Positions 9,150-18,010 of a DNA stretch of 55,970 bases are shown here, piece by piece. How positions within the stretch are numbered: the stretch's first letter is position 1; the number at the start of each line of letters is the position of its first letter. The DNA lies in contig JAACUH010000068.1 in NCBI GenBank assembly GCA_009993005.1, positions 1 through 55,970 of the forward strand, read 5' to 3'. This DNA comes from Rhodobacterales bacterium. Lineage in GTDB: Bacteria; Pseudomonadota; Alphaproteobacteria; Rhodobacterales; Rhodobacteraceae. The notes under the pieces are model-generated. The model was not told the origin of the DNA. It saw nothing but the letters and a program-made list of their open reading frames with translations, and searched no databases. The translations under genes were made by a program, and so were the position numbers.

Positions 9150-9184
9150 GGCTTCTTTGCGCCCCAAATACTCCCGCCGGAGGC
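9150..9184. repeat. Dispersed intergenic repeat, AGTATTTGGGGC subtype
   Basis: GGCTTCTTTGCGCCCCAAAT followed by ACTCCCGCCGGAGGC. This is the reverse complement of the GCCTCCGGCGGGAGTATTTG repeat also found at 14174, 14219 and 16478. It lies between the convergent ends of the DsbD-like gene and the RND permease. CTCC-CGCC-GGAG within it can form a short hairpin. Confidence 0.8.
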
Positions 9185-9193
9185 GCCGCCGCC

Positions 9194-12100
9194 TCAACCC
9201 GCGCGGCGGCGCAGCAACAGGGCCGTGGCCGCCACCAGATAGACAACCCCCAGCGCCAGCGCGACTGCGCCGAGAAACAGCGCAAAGGCCGGTGCGAACC
9301 CGCCTGCAAGCCAGGGCAGCACCGCCACCACCCCGGGCCAGCCCGCCCCGGTGACGAGCACAGGCAGCACCGTCGCCGCAAAGAGCGCCACCGCCACCGC
9401 CAGGCCAATCCCCGCCGGCACCGTCACCGCGCCCACCCGCCCGCGCAGCGCCCGCTTCACCGCCAGCCGCTGCCGGGCAAGGTCCTGCCCCATCGCCATC
9501 AGCGCGGGCACCACGATCAGCACCAGCACCATGCCGAATCCCAGCCCATAGACCAGCGTCACCACCGTGGGTTTGAGGAACTCCGCCTGCGACGATCCTT
9601 CGTACAAGAGCGGCGCGAGGCCGAGCACCGTCGTCGCCGTGGTCAGGAATACCGGCCGCAGCCGGTCCGCCGCGCCGTCAATGATCGCGGGGATGGTGCC
9701 GCGGGTGGCGGCATATTCGTCGATCGTCGTCACCAGGACGATGGAATCGTTGATGATGATGCCCACCATCCCGATCATCCCCACCACGCTGAACATGCTC
9801 AGCGGCAGGCCCCAGACCGCATGGCCCCAGATCGTGCCAACCAGGCCAAAGGGGATAATCGCCATCACCACAACCGGCCGCGTCCAGCTTCCGAAGATCC
9901 AGGCCAGCACGATGAAGATCCCCGTCAGACAAAGGATCAGCCCGGTGAGCGCATCGCTCAGGAATGTCTGTTCCTGCTCGTTCAGCCCCGAGAGGTTGGT
10001 GCCCACGCCATGGTTGCTCTCGATCCGGGGCAGGATGTCGCTGGCGATCAGCCGCGTGATCTCGGCCGCGCGGTCGGGGTCATCCTCGGACAGATCCCCC
10101 GTGACCGAGATCAGCATGATCCCGTTCTCGCGCTGGACCGTGGAAAATCCGGTGCGCCGTTCGACCGTCACGATATCGGCCAGCGGCAGGTAATCCCCCG
10201 CCGCCGTCCGCATCAGCGTGCGTTCGAGAAAATCCGCCGTCTGCTCGCCCTCGGGCAGTTGCACCCTGATGCTGGCCGACCGCAGCCCGTCGGGATAGGT
10301 CGCGGCCTCGATCCCGTTGAGCCGGTCCCGCAATGCCCGCCCCAGGGTGTCGATGGCAAAGCCCAGCGCCTGCCCCTGCGGCGTCAGTTCGAGGATCAGC
10401 TCTTCCTTGTCATAGGACAGGCTGTCCTCGACCGCCGATACCTCCGCAAACTGCGTCAGCTCGATCTTGAGCGCCTCTGCCGCGCGTTTCAGCGTCGGCG
10501 CGTCGGCCCCGAAAAGCTGGATGTCGATGGCATCCGCCGCAGGCCCGGTGCCGAAACTGCGAAAGCTCACCGTTTCTGCCATCGGGTGCTGCACCACGCG
10601 GTCCTGCAACAGGCTCACGAATTCCGAACTGGAATAGGGCCGGCTGTCGGCGTCGATCAGCTCGATCGACAGCGCGCCCAACTGCCAGCTCTCCTTGGTC
10701 TCGCTTCCCGCAAGCCCGCGCCCGGCATTGCCGCCGATCTGCGCGATGGCATAGGCGATGGGGCTTGTCCCATGTTCGGCCGCAAGCTCGGCCGCGAGGT
10801 CATCCGCCGCGCGCTGCATCTCGCGCATCATGGCCTGCGAATCCTCGCGCGTGGCACCGGGCAGCATCGCGAAATTGCCGCTCACGATCCCCTGCTCGGG
10901 CGCGGAAAAGAACCGCCACTGGATGTCGCCGCGCACAAAGATGGCCGCCTGCGACGCCAGCAGCAGCACCGCGCCCGCCACCACCGGATAGCGCGCCGCG
11001 ATCACGAGGCCCATGAACGGCCGGAACAGCCGGTCGCGCACCCAGCCAAAGCCGCGATTGACCTGCCGCGAGGGCCAATCATACCAGCGTTCCCTGGCGG
11101 CGTGCGCCATGGCGTGGCTCAGGTGGTTGGGCAGGATCAGAAAACATTCGACAAGCGACGCGACCAGAACCGCGATCACCGTATAGGGAATGTTCGAGAT
11201 CAGATCGCCAAACCGCCCGCCGATGATCACCAGCCCGGAAAAGGCGATGATCGTCGTCACCGTCGCCGAAAACACCGGCCAGAACATCCGCTGCGCGGCA
11301 TTCTCGGCGGCGCTCACCGGGTCTTCGCCCAACTGGCGCAGGCGGTAATCGGCATGTTCGCCCACCACGATGGCGTCATCGACCACGATCCCCAGCGTCA
11401 GGATCAGCGCAAAGAGCGAGATCATGTTGAGCGTGAGCCCCGCCATATACATGATCGCGATACCCGCCATCATCGCGACAGGGATGCCCGCCGCGACCCA
11501 GAAAGCCGTGCGCGCGTTGAGAAACAGAAACAGCAGCAGCACGACCAGCGCCAGCCCGGTCAGCCCGTTGTCGAGCAAGAGCGCCAGCCGGCCCGAGATC
11601 TGCCCGGCGGTCGAATTGACCAGATCGACCGTGACGCCGGCCGGAAGCGTCGCCTGCACCTCGCGGGCGACCTCCTCGACAATCGCCTGCATCCGGATCG
11701 CGTCACCCTGCGCCGAGCGTTCGACCCGGATCTGGATCGCGGGGTTGTCGCCCACGAAAAAGGCGCGGTCGCGGTCCACGCCCTCGCTGCGCACGACCGC
11801 CACATCGCCGATGGTCAGGTTCGACCCGTCCGGGTTCTGGCGCAGCACGATCCCCGCGATATCCTCGGCACTGCGCTTGGCCACGCCCGTGCGCACCCGT
11901 GCCGCGCCCGACACATCGCCCGCCGGGTCGGCTGTGACCTCGCGCGCGATGGCGGCGGCGATATCGGCCATGCCGATGTCATCGCGCACCAGTGCCAGCG
12001 AAGGCACCTCGACGATGGTCGAGGGTGCGGCCACCCCCAGCACGCTCGCCCGCGTCACGCCGCGCGCAAAGAGCCGCCCGGCCATCTCATCGGCGAAACG

Positions 12101-12598
12101 GGCCAACTGGTCGGTGCCAACAGGCCCGGTGATGACGACATCGGTCACCCGGTCCGACCAGCCGCCGCGCCGCAGACTGGGGTCATCGGCATCCTCGGGC
12201 AGGTTGCGCGCCGCGTCGAGCGCGAGCTGCACGTTCTCGGCCGCGCGGTCCATGTTCTGCCCGGTCTCGAACTCGAGCCTTATGGTCGCGCGCCCCTCGA
12301 CCGAATGCGCGCTCGACCCGGTGACCCCCTCGACGGCCAGCAGCGCCGGCTCGAGCACCTGCACGATGGCCGCGTCCACATCCTCGGCCCCGGCGCCGGG
12401 CCAGCCGACCGAAACCGCAATCGAATCGACCACCACATCGGGAAAGAACTGCGCCCGCATCTTGGGAAAGGCCACCAGCCCGGCCACAACCATCAGCACC
12501 AGAACGAGGTTCGCCGCCGTCCGGTGCCGTGTGAAATAGGACAAGAGGCCGCCGGGCCCGGCGCGCTCACGCTGCATCTGATTGGCCGGGTTCTCCAT
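9194..12598 (-). CDS. RND-family efflux permease (AcrB/CusA-like)
   Basis: A 1134-aa inner-membrane proton antiporter that would export drugs, detergents or similar through a tripartite pump. The first membrane segment is near residues 30-47 (LVLVLMVVAGLVAFPKM), followed by the porter domain. The TM4 proton-relay aspartates are present in GIVVDDAIVVGEH, and the second half repeats the pattern (MVGIIINDSIVLVTTIDEY). The extra C-terminal segment of about 90 aa is hydrophobic. Its ATG at 12598 overlaps the adaptor stop by one base, so the two form an operon with the adaptor first. No outer-membrane TolC-type gene is nearby, so the pump must borrow one. Substrate not predictable. Confidence 0.95.
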   Translation of the reverse strand: MENPANQMQRERAGPGGLLSYFTRHRTAANLVLVLMVVAGLVAFPKMRAQFFPDVVVDSIAVSVGWPGAGAEDVDAAIVQVLEPALLAVEGVTGSSAHSVEGRATIRLEFETGQNMDRAAENVQLALDAARNLPEDADDPSLRRGGWSDRVTDVVITGPVGTDQLARFADEMAGRLFARGVTRASVLGVAAPSTIVEVPSLALVRDDIGMADIAAAIAREVTADPAGDVSGAARVRTGVAKRSAEDIAGIVLRQNPDGSNLTIGDVAVVRSEGVDRDRAFFVGDNPAIQIRVERSAQGDAIRMQAIVEEVAREVQATLPAGVTVDLVNSTAGQISGRLALLLDNGLTGLALVVLLLFLFLNARTAFWVAAGIPVAMMAGIAIMYMAGLTLNMISLFALILTLGIVVDDAIVVGEHADYRLRQLGEDPVSAAENAAQRMFWPVFSATVTTIIAFSGLVIIGGRFGDLISNIPYTVIAVLVASLVECFLILPNHLSHAMAHAARERWYDWPSRQVNRGFGWVRDRLFRPFMGLVIAARYPVVAGAVLLLASQAAIFVRGDIQWRFFSAPEQGIVSGNFAMLPGATREDSQAMMREMQRAADDLAAELAAEHGTSPIAYAIAQIGGNAGRGLAGSETKESWQLGALSIELIDADSRPYSSSEFVSLLQDRVVQHPMAETVSFRSFGTGPAADAIDIQLFGADAPTLKRAAEALKIELTQFAEVSAVEDSLSYDKEELILELTPQGQALGFAIDTLGRALRDRLNGIEAATYPDGLRSASIRVQLPEGEQTADFLERTLMRTAAGDYLPLADIVTVERRTGFSTVQRENGIMLISVTGDLSEDDPDRAAEITRLIASDILPRIESNHGVGTNLSGLNEQEQTFLSDALTGLILCLTGIFIVLAWIFGSWTRPVVVMAIIPFGLVGTIWGHAVWGLPLSMFSVVGMIGMVGIIINDSIVLVTTIDEYAATRGTIPAIIDGAADRLRPVFLTTATTVLGLAPLLYEGSSQAEFLKPTVVTLVYGLGFGMVLVLIVVPALMAMGQDLARQRLAVKRALRGRVGAVTVPAGIGLAVAVALFAATVLPVLVTGAGWPGVVAVLPWLAGGFAPAFALFLGAVALALGVVYLVAATALLLRRRAG

Positions 12599-14058
12599 CA
12601 GCTTCCCATCCGCCTTTCGAGCCGCGTGACGACCTCGGCCGACACGGTTTCCTGCTCGAGTTCGGACAAGAGCCGCGCCTTGGCGTCGGCCGGCATCTGG
12701 CTGCTGCCCTGGACAAAAGCGACGAGCCGCGCCCGGCGGTCCGGGTCGAGCGGGATCATCTCGGCCGCCTCGGGTGCGGCAGAGGCCACACCCGGCACGA
12801 TGGGCCGCACGAGGATGCCCGCGCCCAACAGCGGCGAACGTTCGGCCACCACCTGCGCGCCGTCCAGATCGGGTGCGCGCGCGATCACGTTATCCCCCTG
12901 CCGTCGCAGCACCTCGACCGGCGCGAGCCACAGCCGGTCATCCTCGCTGACCACCAGCACGCCACCATCCGCGCCCACCGCGGTCGCGGGCAGCAGCGCG
13001 ACACCGTCGATGGCGGGCTCGGCCACCGTGACGGTGACAAAATCGCCCGGCCGCAGCCCCGGCGCGCGGTCAAGCTGCGCAAAGATCAGCCGCCCGGTCT
13101 GCCCCGTGCCCACTGTCGCACCCTCGCGGCTGATGATGCCATCGGCGCTCAGGTTCAGGCCCGACACATCAAGCTCGGCACGCACCGACGCCTGCAGGAG
13201 CCGGCCTTCGCCGTCCAGCAAGGTCGCATATTGCGAGGTCGAGACGCGGAACGCGACCTCGAGCAGGCCGGGGTCAACAAGCTGCGCGATCCGCTCGTTC
13301 GACGTCACCCGCCCGCCGGGGATCACCGTCACTTCGGCCAGGGTCGCGTCGAATGCCGCGCGGATCACCGTCTCTGACAGAGCCCGCTCGGCCTCGGCCA
13401 GCGACAGCGCCGCGCGCGCGAGCCGCGTCTCGGTCTGGTCGAGCCGCGTTTCGGCCTGCGCCACCGCCTGCCGCCGCGCCAGCACCGCCTGATCGGCGCT
13501 CGACGCGGCAAGCTCCGCTGTCTCGAGCGCCGCCGCAGCGCCGACCCCGCGCGCAAGCAGGTCGCGCTGCCGCTCCATCGCCTGCTGCCGCAGCGCCGCC
13601 TGCGCCTGAGCGGCGGCCAGCTCGTCGCCCGCCAGCGCCAGCGCCCGCGTCGCATCGCGCTGCTCGGCCTCGGCATCCTGCAGATCGGTGCGCACCCGCG
13701 CCAGCGCCGCCTCGGCCTCGACCGGATCGATGCGCAACAGCACCTCGCCCGCGCGCACCGTGCCGCCCTCGACAAAGGCCGGCGCGACCTCGACCACCGT
13801 GCCACCCACGGCGGCGCGCAAATCAAGCGTCCGGCGCGAACGCACCTCCCCGAACACCGTCAGCTCTGGCGTCACGACACCGGGCGTCACCGTTACCACA
13901 TTGACCGCGAGCACCCGCTCGCGCTGGGCAAAGGTCCGTGGCTCGGCGTTCATCCGTGTCTGCACCGCGCCCCAGATCACGCTGCCGGCATACCCTAGCA
14001 GCGCCAGCGTCGCCGCCATCAGGAACAACCCGACTAGGGATCGGCGCAAAAATCTCAT
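12598..14058 (-). CDS. RND efflux periplasmic adaptor subunit (HlyD/AcrA family)
   Basis: A 486-aa membrane-fusion protein with an N-terminal anchor (residues 8-30, LVGLFLMAATLALLGYAGSVIWG). The lipoyl/barrel-sandwich halves flank a long alpha-helical hairpin rich in Ala, Glu, Gln and Arg (about residues 115-225), followed by a beta-barrel domain (VIPGGRVTSNERIAQLVDPG). It links the RND permease to an outer-membrane channel across the periplasm. The C-terminus carries about 70 extra residues with no recognised domain. First gene of the two-gene operon; upstream lie 217 bp with an inverted pair of dispersed repeats. Confidence 0.93.
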   Translation of the reverse strand: MRFLRRSLVGLFLMAATLALLGYAGSVIWGAVQTRMNAEPRTFAQRERVLAVNVVTVTPGVVTPELTVFGEVRSRRTLDLRAAVGGTVVEVAPAFVEGGTVRAGEVLLRIDPVEAEAALARVRTDLQDAEAEQRDATRALALAGDELAAAQAQAALRQQAMERQRDLLARGVGAAAALETAELAASSADQAVLARRQAVAQAETRLDQTETRLARAALSLAEAERALSETVIRAAFDATLAEVTVIPGGRVTSNERIAQLVDPGLLEVAFRVSTSQYATLLDGEGRLLQASVRAELDVSGLNLSADGIISREGATVGTGQTGRLIFAQLDRAPGLRPGDFVTVTVAEPAIDGVALLPATAVGADGGVLVVSEDDRLWLAPVEVLRRQGDNVIARAPDLDGAQVVAERSPLLGAGILVRPIVPGVASAAPEAAEMIPLDPDRRARLVAFVQGSSQMPADAKARLLSELEQETVSAEVVTRLERRMGS

Positions 14059-14173
14059 CCGTCAGCCTCTTCCGGTGGTGCCAGATCAACAGATAGGCCG
14101 TCTGGCCCGATGTCCACCGGCAGGACGTTCAACGCTGCGCGATCACATTTCCGGCGCGCGTCCGGCCCTGTCG

Positions 14174-14203
14174 GCCTTTGAGTATTTGGGGCACAGAGAA
14201 GCC
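14174..14203. repeat. Dispersed intergenic repeat, left copy of a head-to-head pair
   Basis: GCCTTTGAGTATTTGGGGCA followed by CAGAGAAGCC. The AGTATTTGGGGCACAGAGAAGCC part is shared with 16478-16512 (opposite strand). The GCCTCCGGCGGG end is degraded here. With the copy at 14219 it forms a long inverted repeat separated by about 15 bp. Confidence 0.75.
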
Positions 14204-14218
14204 ATGGGCGCGGCACCC

Positions 14219-14253
14219 GGCTTCTTTGTGCCACAAATACTCCCGCCGGAGGC
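14219..14253. repeat. Dispersed intergenic repeat, right copy of a head-to-head pair
   Basis: GGCTTCTTTGTGCCACAAAT followed by ACTCCCGCCGGAGGC, the reverse orientation of the copy at 14174-14203. The whole non-coding stretch 14059-14275 between the efflux adaptor start and the moaB stop holds this pair and nothing else recognised. Confidence 0.8.
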
Positions 14254-14275
14254 ATCCGCAGTCGCCGCCCCGGCA

Positions 14276-14818
<543 letters not shown>

Positions 14819-14821
14819 GGG

Positions 14822-15442
14822 TCAGCTCCTTTGCAGCCCCGCCAACCTGACGGCCAACGCCAACAGGATCAAGGCTGTTGTGCGGCCAATCCAGCGTGCG
14901 GCCACGGCGGACCGGGCGAGCCTCTGGCCGACCCCGCCGGCACAGATGCCGACGACCCCGTTCACCACAAACCCGCCAAGCCCGAGGACCGCGCCGAGGA
15001 CAAGAAATTGCGGCAGTACGGGGCGCGCCGGGTCCACGAACTGGGGCAGCAATGCCAGCACGAACAGGATCACCTTGGGGTTGGTGAGGTTGACCACCAG
15101 CCCGTCGCGAAACGCCCGGCCCGCACGCGTCGCGCGCCCCGGCTTCCCTGCCGCGCTTCCCCGCAGCAGGCCGCGCGCAAGCCAAAGCAGATAGGCCACC
15201 CCGGCCCAGCGGATTGCTTCAAACGCCCAGGGCATCCCGGCGATCACCGCGCCGAGGCCCGCCCCGGCCACCGTCACATGCGCCATGCAGCCCGCAGCTA
15301 TGCCCGCATCCGCCGCGAGCGCGGCGCGCGGCCCGCCGCGCAGCCCCTGTCCCAGACAGAACAGCATATCGGCGCCCGGCGTCAGGTTCAGCGCCAGCGC
15401 GACGGGCACAAAGGCGGCCAGGACCGGCCATTCGACGATCAT
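14822..15442 (-). CDS. LysE/RhtB-family amino-acid exporter
   Basis: A 206-aa inner-membrane protein with about six hydrophobic segments. Family landmarks: the N-terminal PVALALNLTPGADMLFCLGQGLRGG and the central VVNLTNPKVILFVLALLPQFVDP. These exporters extrude amino acids such as lysine, threonine or homoserine lactone; the substrate here is unknown. The ATG at 15442 overlaps the stop of the glycosylase gene by four bases (ATGA), supporting the start and co-transcription. A longer in-frame extension upstream is antisense-like noise. Confidence 0.92.
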   Translation of the reverse strand: MIVEWPVLAAFVPVALALNLTPGADMLFCLGQGLRGGPRAALAADAGIAAGCMAHVTVAGAGLGAVIAGMPWAFEAIRWAGVAYLLWLARGLLRGSAAGKPGRATRAGRAFRDGLVVNLTNPKVILFVLALLPQFVDPARPVLPQFLVLGAVLGLGGFVVNGVVGICAGGVGQRLARSAVAARWIGRTTALILLALAVRLAGLQRS

Positions 15443-16224
15443 CGCGCCGCCTCCAGCCGCGCCCTGAGCGACAGAAGGTCGGCCCAGGCCTCGCGCTTTG
15501 CCATCTGCTGGCGCAGCAGATAGGCGGGATGCACCATCGGCAGGGCCGGAAGGCCCAGCACCTGCGTCCATTCCCCCCTGATCCGGGTAATTCCGGCGCG
15601 CCCCAGCAGGGCCTGACAGGGCGTGTTCCCCATCATCACGATCACCTCTGGCGCGGCAAGCGTGATATGGCGGCGCAGAAACGGCAACATCATGGCGATC
15701 TCGGCCTGTTCCGGCGTGCGGTTTGACGGCGGCCGCCATGGCAGCACATTCGTGATATAGACCGCCGTCGCAGGGTTGCTACTGGTCCGCGACAGGCCGA
15801 TCGCCGCAAACATCCGGTCGAGCAACTGCCCCGCAGGACCGACAAAGGGCCGCCCTTCGCGGTCCTCCTCGTTGCCAGGCGCCTCGCCCACGATCATCAC
15901 CCGTGCCGCCGGGTTGCCATCGGCAAAGACGAACCGCCTTGCGCCGCGCCGTAGCTCGCAATGGGGATACGCCGCCATCGCGGTGGCAAGCGCAGGCAGA
16001 TCGGCCGCCTGCGCTGCGGCGGCCGTGGCGGCAGCCACCGGATCGACCGCGTCGTCAGACGGCGCGGGTGCCGCATGCGGCACCGCCGCGACCGTTTGCC
16101 GCCCCGCCGCCGCGCCCAATGCATAGCGATCCACGGGCGCGTCGGCCATCGCCTCATCCACGCCCAGCTCGACCTGCCACTCCAGCAGGGCGCGCGCGCA
16201 TTCAGGGGTCATGAGCGAATCCAT
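15439..16224 (-). CDS. Family 4-like uracil-DNA glycosylase
   Basis: A 261-aa DNA repair enzyme that removes uracil from DNA. The catalytic domain (about residues 100-255) shows motif A VGEAPGNEEDREGRPFVGPA, the YITNVLPWRPPSNRTP stretch and motif B VHPAYLLR. A variable Ala-rich N-terminal region (residues 35-80) precedes it. Only three cysteines are visible (Cys9, one in HCELRR, one in NTPCQ), fewer than the four-cysteine iron-sulfur set of classic family 4 enzymes, so the cluster may be absent. The ATG at 16224 gives MDSLMTPEC; Met5 is an alternative start. Confidence 0.9.
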   Translation of the reverse strand: MDSLMTPECARALLEWQVELGVDEAMADAPVDRYALGAAAGRQTVAAVPHAAPAPSDDAVDPVAAATAAAAQAADLPALATAMAAYPHCELRRGARRFVFADGNPAARVMIVGEAPGNEEDREGRPFVGPAGQLLDRMFAAIGLSRTSSNPATAVYITNVLPWRPPSNRTPEQAEIAMMLPFLRRHITLAAPEVIVMMGNTPCQALLGRAGITRIRGEWTQVLGLPALPMVHPAYLLRQQMAKREAWADLLSLRARLEAAR

Positions 16225-16601
16225 GCAGACAACCTAGTCTCCTGACGCGGGGAAGTGCAGAGGGGTTTCGCGCGCCAGAAGAATCCCCCTGACAGCGGGC
16301 AAACCAGCAGGCCATCATCCGAAAATGACGAGGGCGGCTCCTGTTGGCGGATGATGCCGTCACCCGCCTCTCGACGCCCGCCCGCAAGCTTCTGTTGCCT
16401 GCGGCGGCCGCGATGCGTCCGCATGACGCTTTCCTGCGCCGGCACCGCACCCATCGCTTCAGGGGATAACGACACCAGGCTTCTCTGTGCCCCAAATACT
16501 CCCGCCGGAGGCGCCTGTCCGCTGTGCTGCCCTGCCGACAGGACAGCTTGCCGCCCTGCCCCCGCCTTCCTATAAGCCTCCAAACCGCACCGGAGGCCGC
16601 C
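16225..16601. other. Non-coding gap upstream of pyrB
   Basis: A 377-bp stretch between the divergent glycosylase and pyrB genes. I see no convincing gene: the open frames in it are short and lack family features. It carries one dispersed repeat at 16478-16512 and presumably the promoters of both divergent operons, but no clear promoter consensus was found. A good Shine-Dalgarno CGGAGG lies at 16591-16596 before the pyrB ATG. Confidence 0.6.
16478..16512. repeat. Dispersed intergenic repeat, AGTATTTGGGGC subtype
   Basis: GGCTTCTCTGTGCCCCAAAT followed by ACTCCCGCCGGAGGC; very close to 9150-9184 and 14219-14253. It lies 90 bp before the pyrB start in the leader of that operon. Confidence 0.8.
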
Positions 16602-17564
16602 ATGTCATTCCGCGCCATGCATCTGCTGGGCATCGAGCCGCTGCACCCGACCGAGATCACCACGCTGCTCGACCTCGCCGACCACTATGCCGATCAGGCG
16701 CGGCGCGGGCATACGCACCATGATGTGCTGGCGGGCCTGACGCAGATCAACATGTTCTTCGAAAACTCCACCCGCACCCAGGCCAGCTTCGAGCTCGCCG
16801 GCAAGCGGCTGGGCGCGGATGTGATGAGCATGGCGATGCAGGCGACCAGCATCAAGAAGGGCGAGACGCTGATCGACACCGCGCTCACGCTCAACGCGAT
16901 GCGGCCCGACCTGCTGGTGGTGCGCCATCCGCAATCGGGCGCGGTGGACCTGCTGTCGCAAAAGGTGAACTGCGCCGTGCTCAACGCCGGCGACGGGCGG
17001 CACGAGCACCCCACGCAGGCGCTGCTCGACGCGCTCACCATCCGGCGGGCCAAGGGGCGGCTGCACCGCCTCTCGATCGCCATCTGCGGCGACATCGCGC
17101 ATAGCCGGGTCGCGCGGTCCAACATCATGCTGCTGGGCAAGATGGAAAACCGTATCCGCCTGATCGCGCCGCCCACGCTGATGCCCACGGGTATCGCCGA
17201 TTTCGGATGCGAGGTGTTCGACGACATGCGCGCCGGGCTCGCGGGCGCGGATGTGGTGATGATGCTGCGCCTGCAAAAGGAGCGGATGGACGGCGGGTTC
17301 ATCCCGTCCGAGCGGGAATATTACCACCGCTATGGCCTTGATGCGGAAAAGCTCGGCTATGCCAAACCCGACGCCATCGTGATGCACCCCGGCCCGATGA
17401 ACCGGGGCGTGGAAATCGACGGAACCATCGCCGACGACATCAACCGGTCGGTGATCCAGACCCAGGTCGAAATGGGCGTCGCTGTGCGCATGGCGGCGAT
17501 GGACCTGCTCGCGCGCAACCTGCGCGCGGCGCGCGGCGCGGCGGCGCTGGGGGTGATGGTGTGA
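16602..17564 (+). CDS. pyrB: Aspartate carbamoyltransferase catalytic subunit
   Basis: PyrB condenses carbamoyl phosphate with aspartate in pyrimidine synthesis. The 320-aa protein has the carbamoyl-phosphate motif [12 protein letters not shown], the [11 protein letters not shown] loop and the C-terminal [11 protein letters not shown]. The ATG at 16602 ([12 protein letters not shown]) follows CGGAGG by five bases; in-frame ATGs upstream are less likely. It is the first gene of a four-gene operon with 4-base overlaps (pyrB-PH-pyrC-like-plsY). No pyrI regulatory gene is present; the dihydroorotase-like neighbour is the likely partner. Confidence 0.97.
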   Translation: MSFRAMHLLGIEPLHPTEITTLLDLADHYADQARRGHTHHDVLAGLTQINMFFENSTRTQASFELAGKRLGADVMSMAMQATSIKKGETLIDTALTLNAMRPDLLVVRHPQSGAVDLLSQKVNCAVLNAGDGRHEHPTQALLDALTIRRAKGRLHRLSIAICGDIAHSRVARSNIMLLGKMENRIRLIAPPTLMPTGIADFGCEVFDDMRAGLAGADVVMMLRLQKERMDGGFIPSEREYYHRYGLDAEKLGYAKPDAIVMHPGPMNRGVEIDGTIADDINRSVIQTQVEMGVAVRMAAMDLLARNLRAARGAAALGVMV

Positions 17565-18010
17565 CAGAGCTGCCGCGCGATACGGTGATGGGTGTCACAA
17601 CGCCGCTCGCCCCTGGAGAAGCGCTGCTTCAGACATGGCGCGGCGATGCGCGGGTCTATCTGGCGGCGACAGTGCGGCTCGCCGCGATCCTGGCTCTGGG
17701 CGTGGGCGTTGTGCTCTATGCGATCGGCAACGGCGACATCCTTGTGGGCGCGCTGGGCGCGGTGCTCGCCATCGGCGCGCGCGGCTGGTTTCTCGCCTCA
17801 GAGGCGTTGGCCTTCGAATGGCGCCTGACCGACCGCCGCCTGCTCGGCCCCGGCGGCAAGGAGGCCGCGCTGCCCGACATCACCCGCCTGCGCATGCTCT
17901 TTGGCGACGTGCAGGTCGTCACCCGGCAGGGTGACAAACACCTGATCCGCCACATGGCCCGCCCGCAGGCCGTGATCGCCGCCATTGAGTCCGCAAAGGC
18001 CCGCCGATGA
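17561..18010 (+). CDS. Small membrane protein with bacterial PH-like domain
   Basis: A 149-aa protein starting at a GTG that overlaps the pyrB stop (GTGA). Two hydrophobic segments (about residues 34-54, [19 protein letters not shown], and 57-76) are followed by a short beta-rich domain with [26 protein letters not shown], typical of bacterial PH-like domains that begin after a membrane hairpin. It is embedded between pyrB and the dihydroorotase-like gene by 4-base overlaps on both sides. Function unknown; it could be structural or unrelated to pyrimidine synthesis. Confidence 0.78.
   Translation: MTELPRDTVMGVTTPLAPGEALLQTWRGDARVYLAATVRLAAILALGVGVVLYAIGNGDILVGALGAVLAIGARGWFLASEALAFEWRLTDRRLLGPGGKEAALPDITRLRMLFGDVQVVTRQGDKHLIRHMARPQAVIAAIESAKARR

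Noticed and set aside
9821-13492. Long plus-strand open frame antisense to the RND genes
   Set aside because: Arg/His/Gln-rich composition typical of the reverse frame of a GC-rich gene, and two authentic RND-family genes occupy the opposite strand.
16209-16663. Minus-strand open frames upstream of pyrB
   Set aside because: Short, Arg/Ser-rich, no ribosome-binding site, and they read through the dispersed repeat; they look like random GC-rich frames rather than genes.
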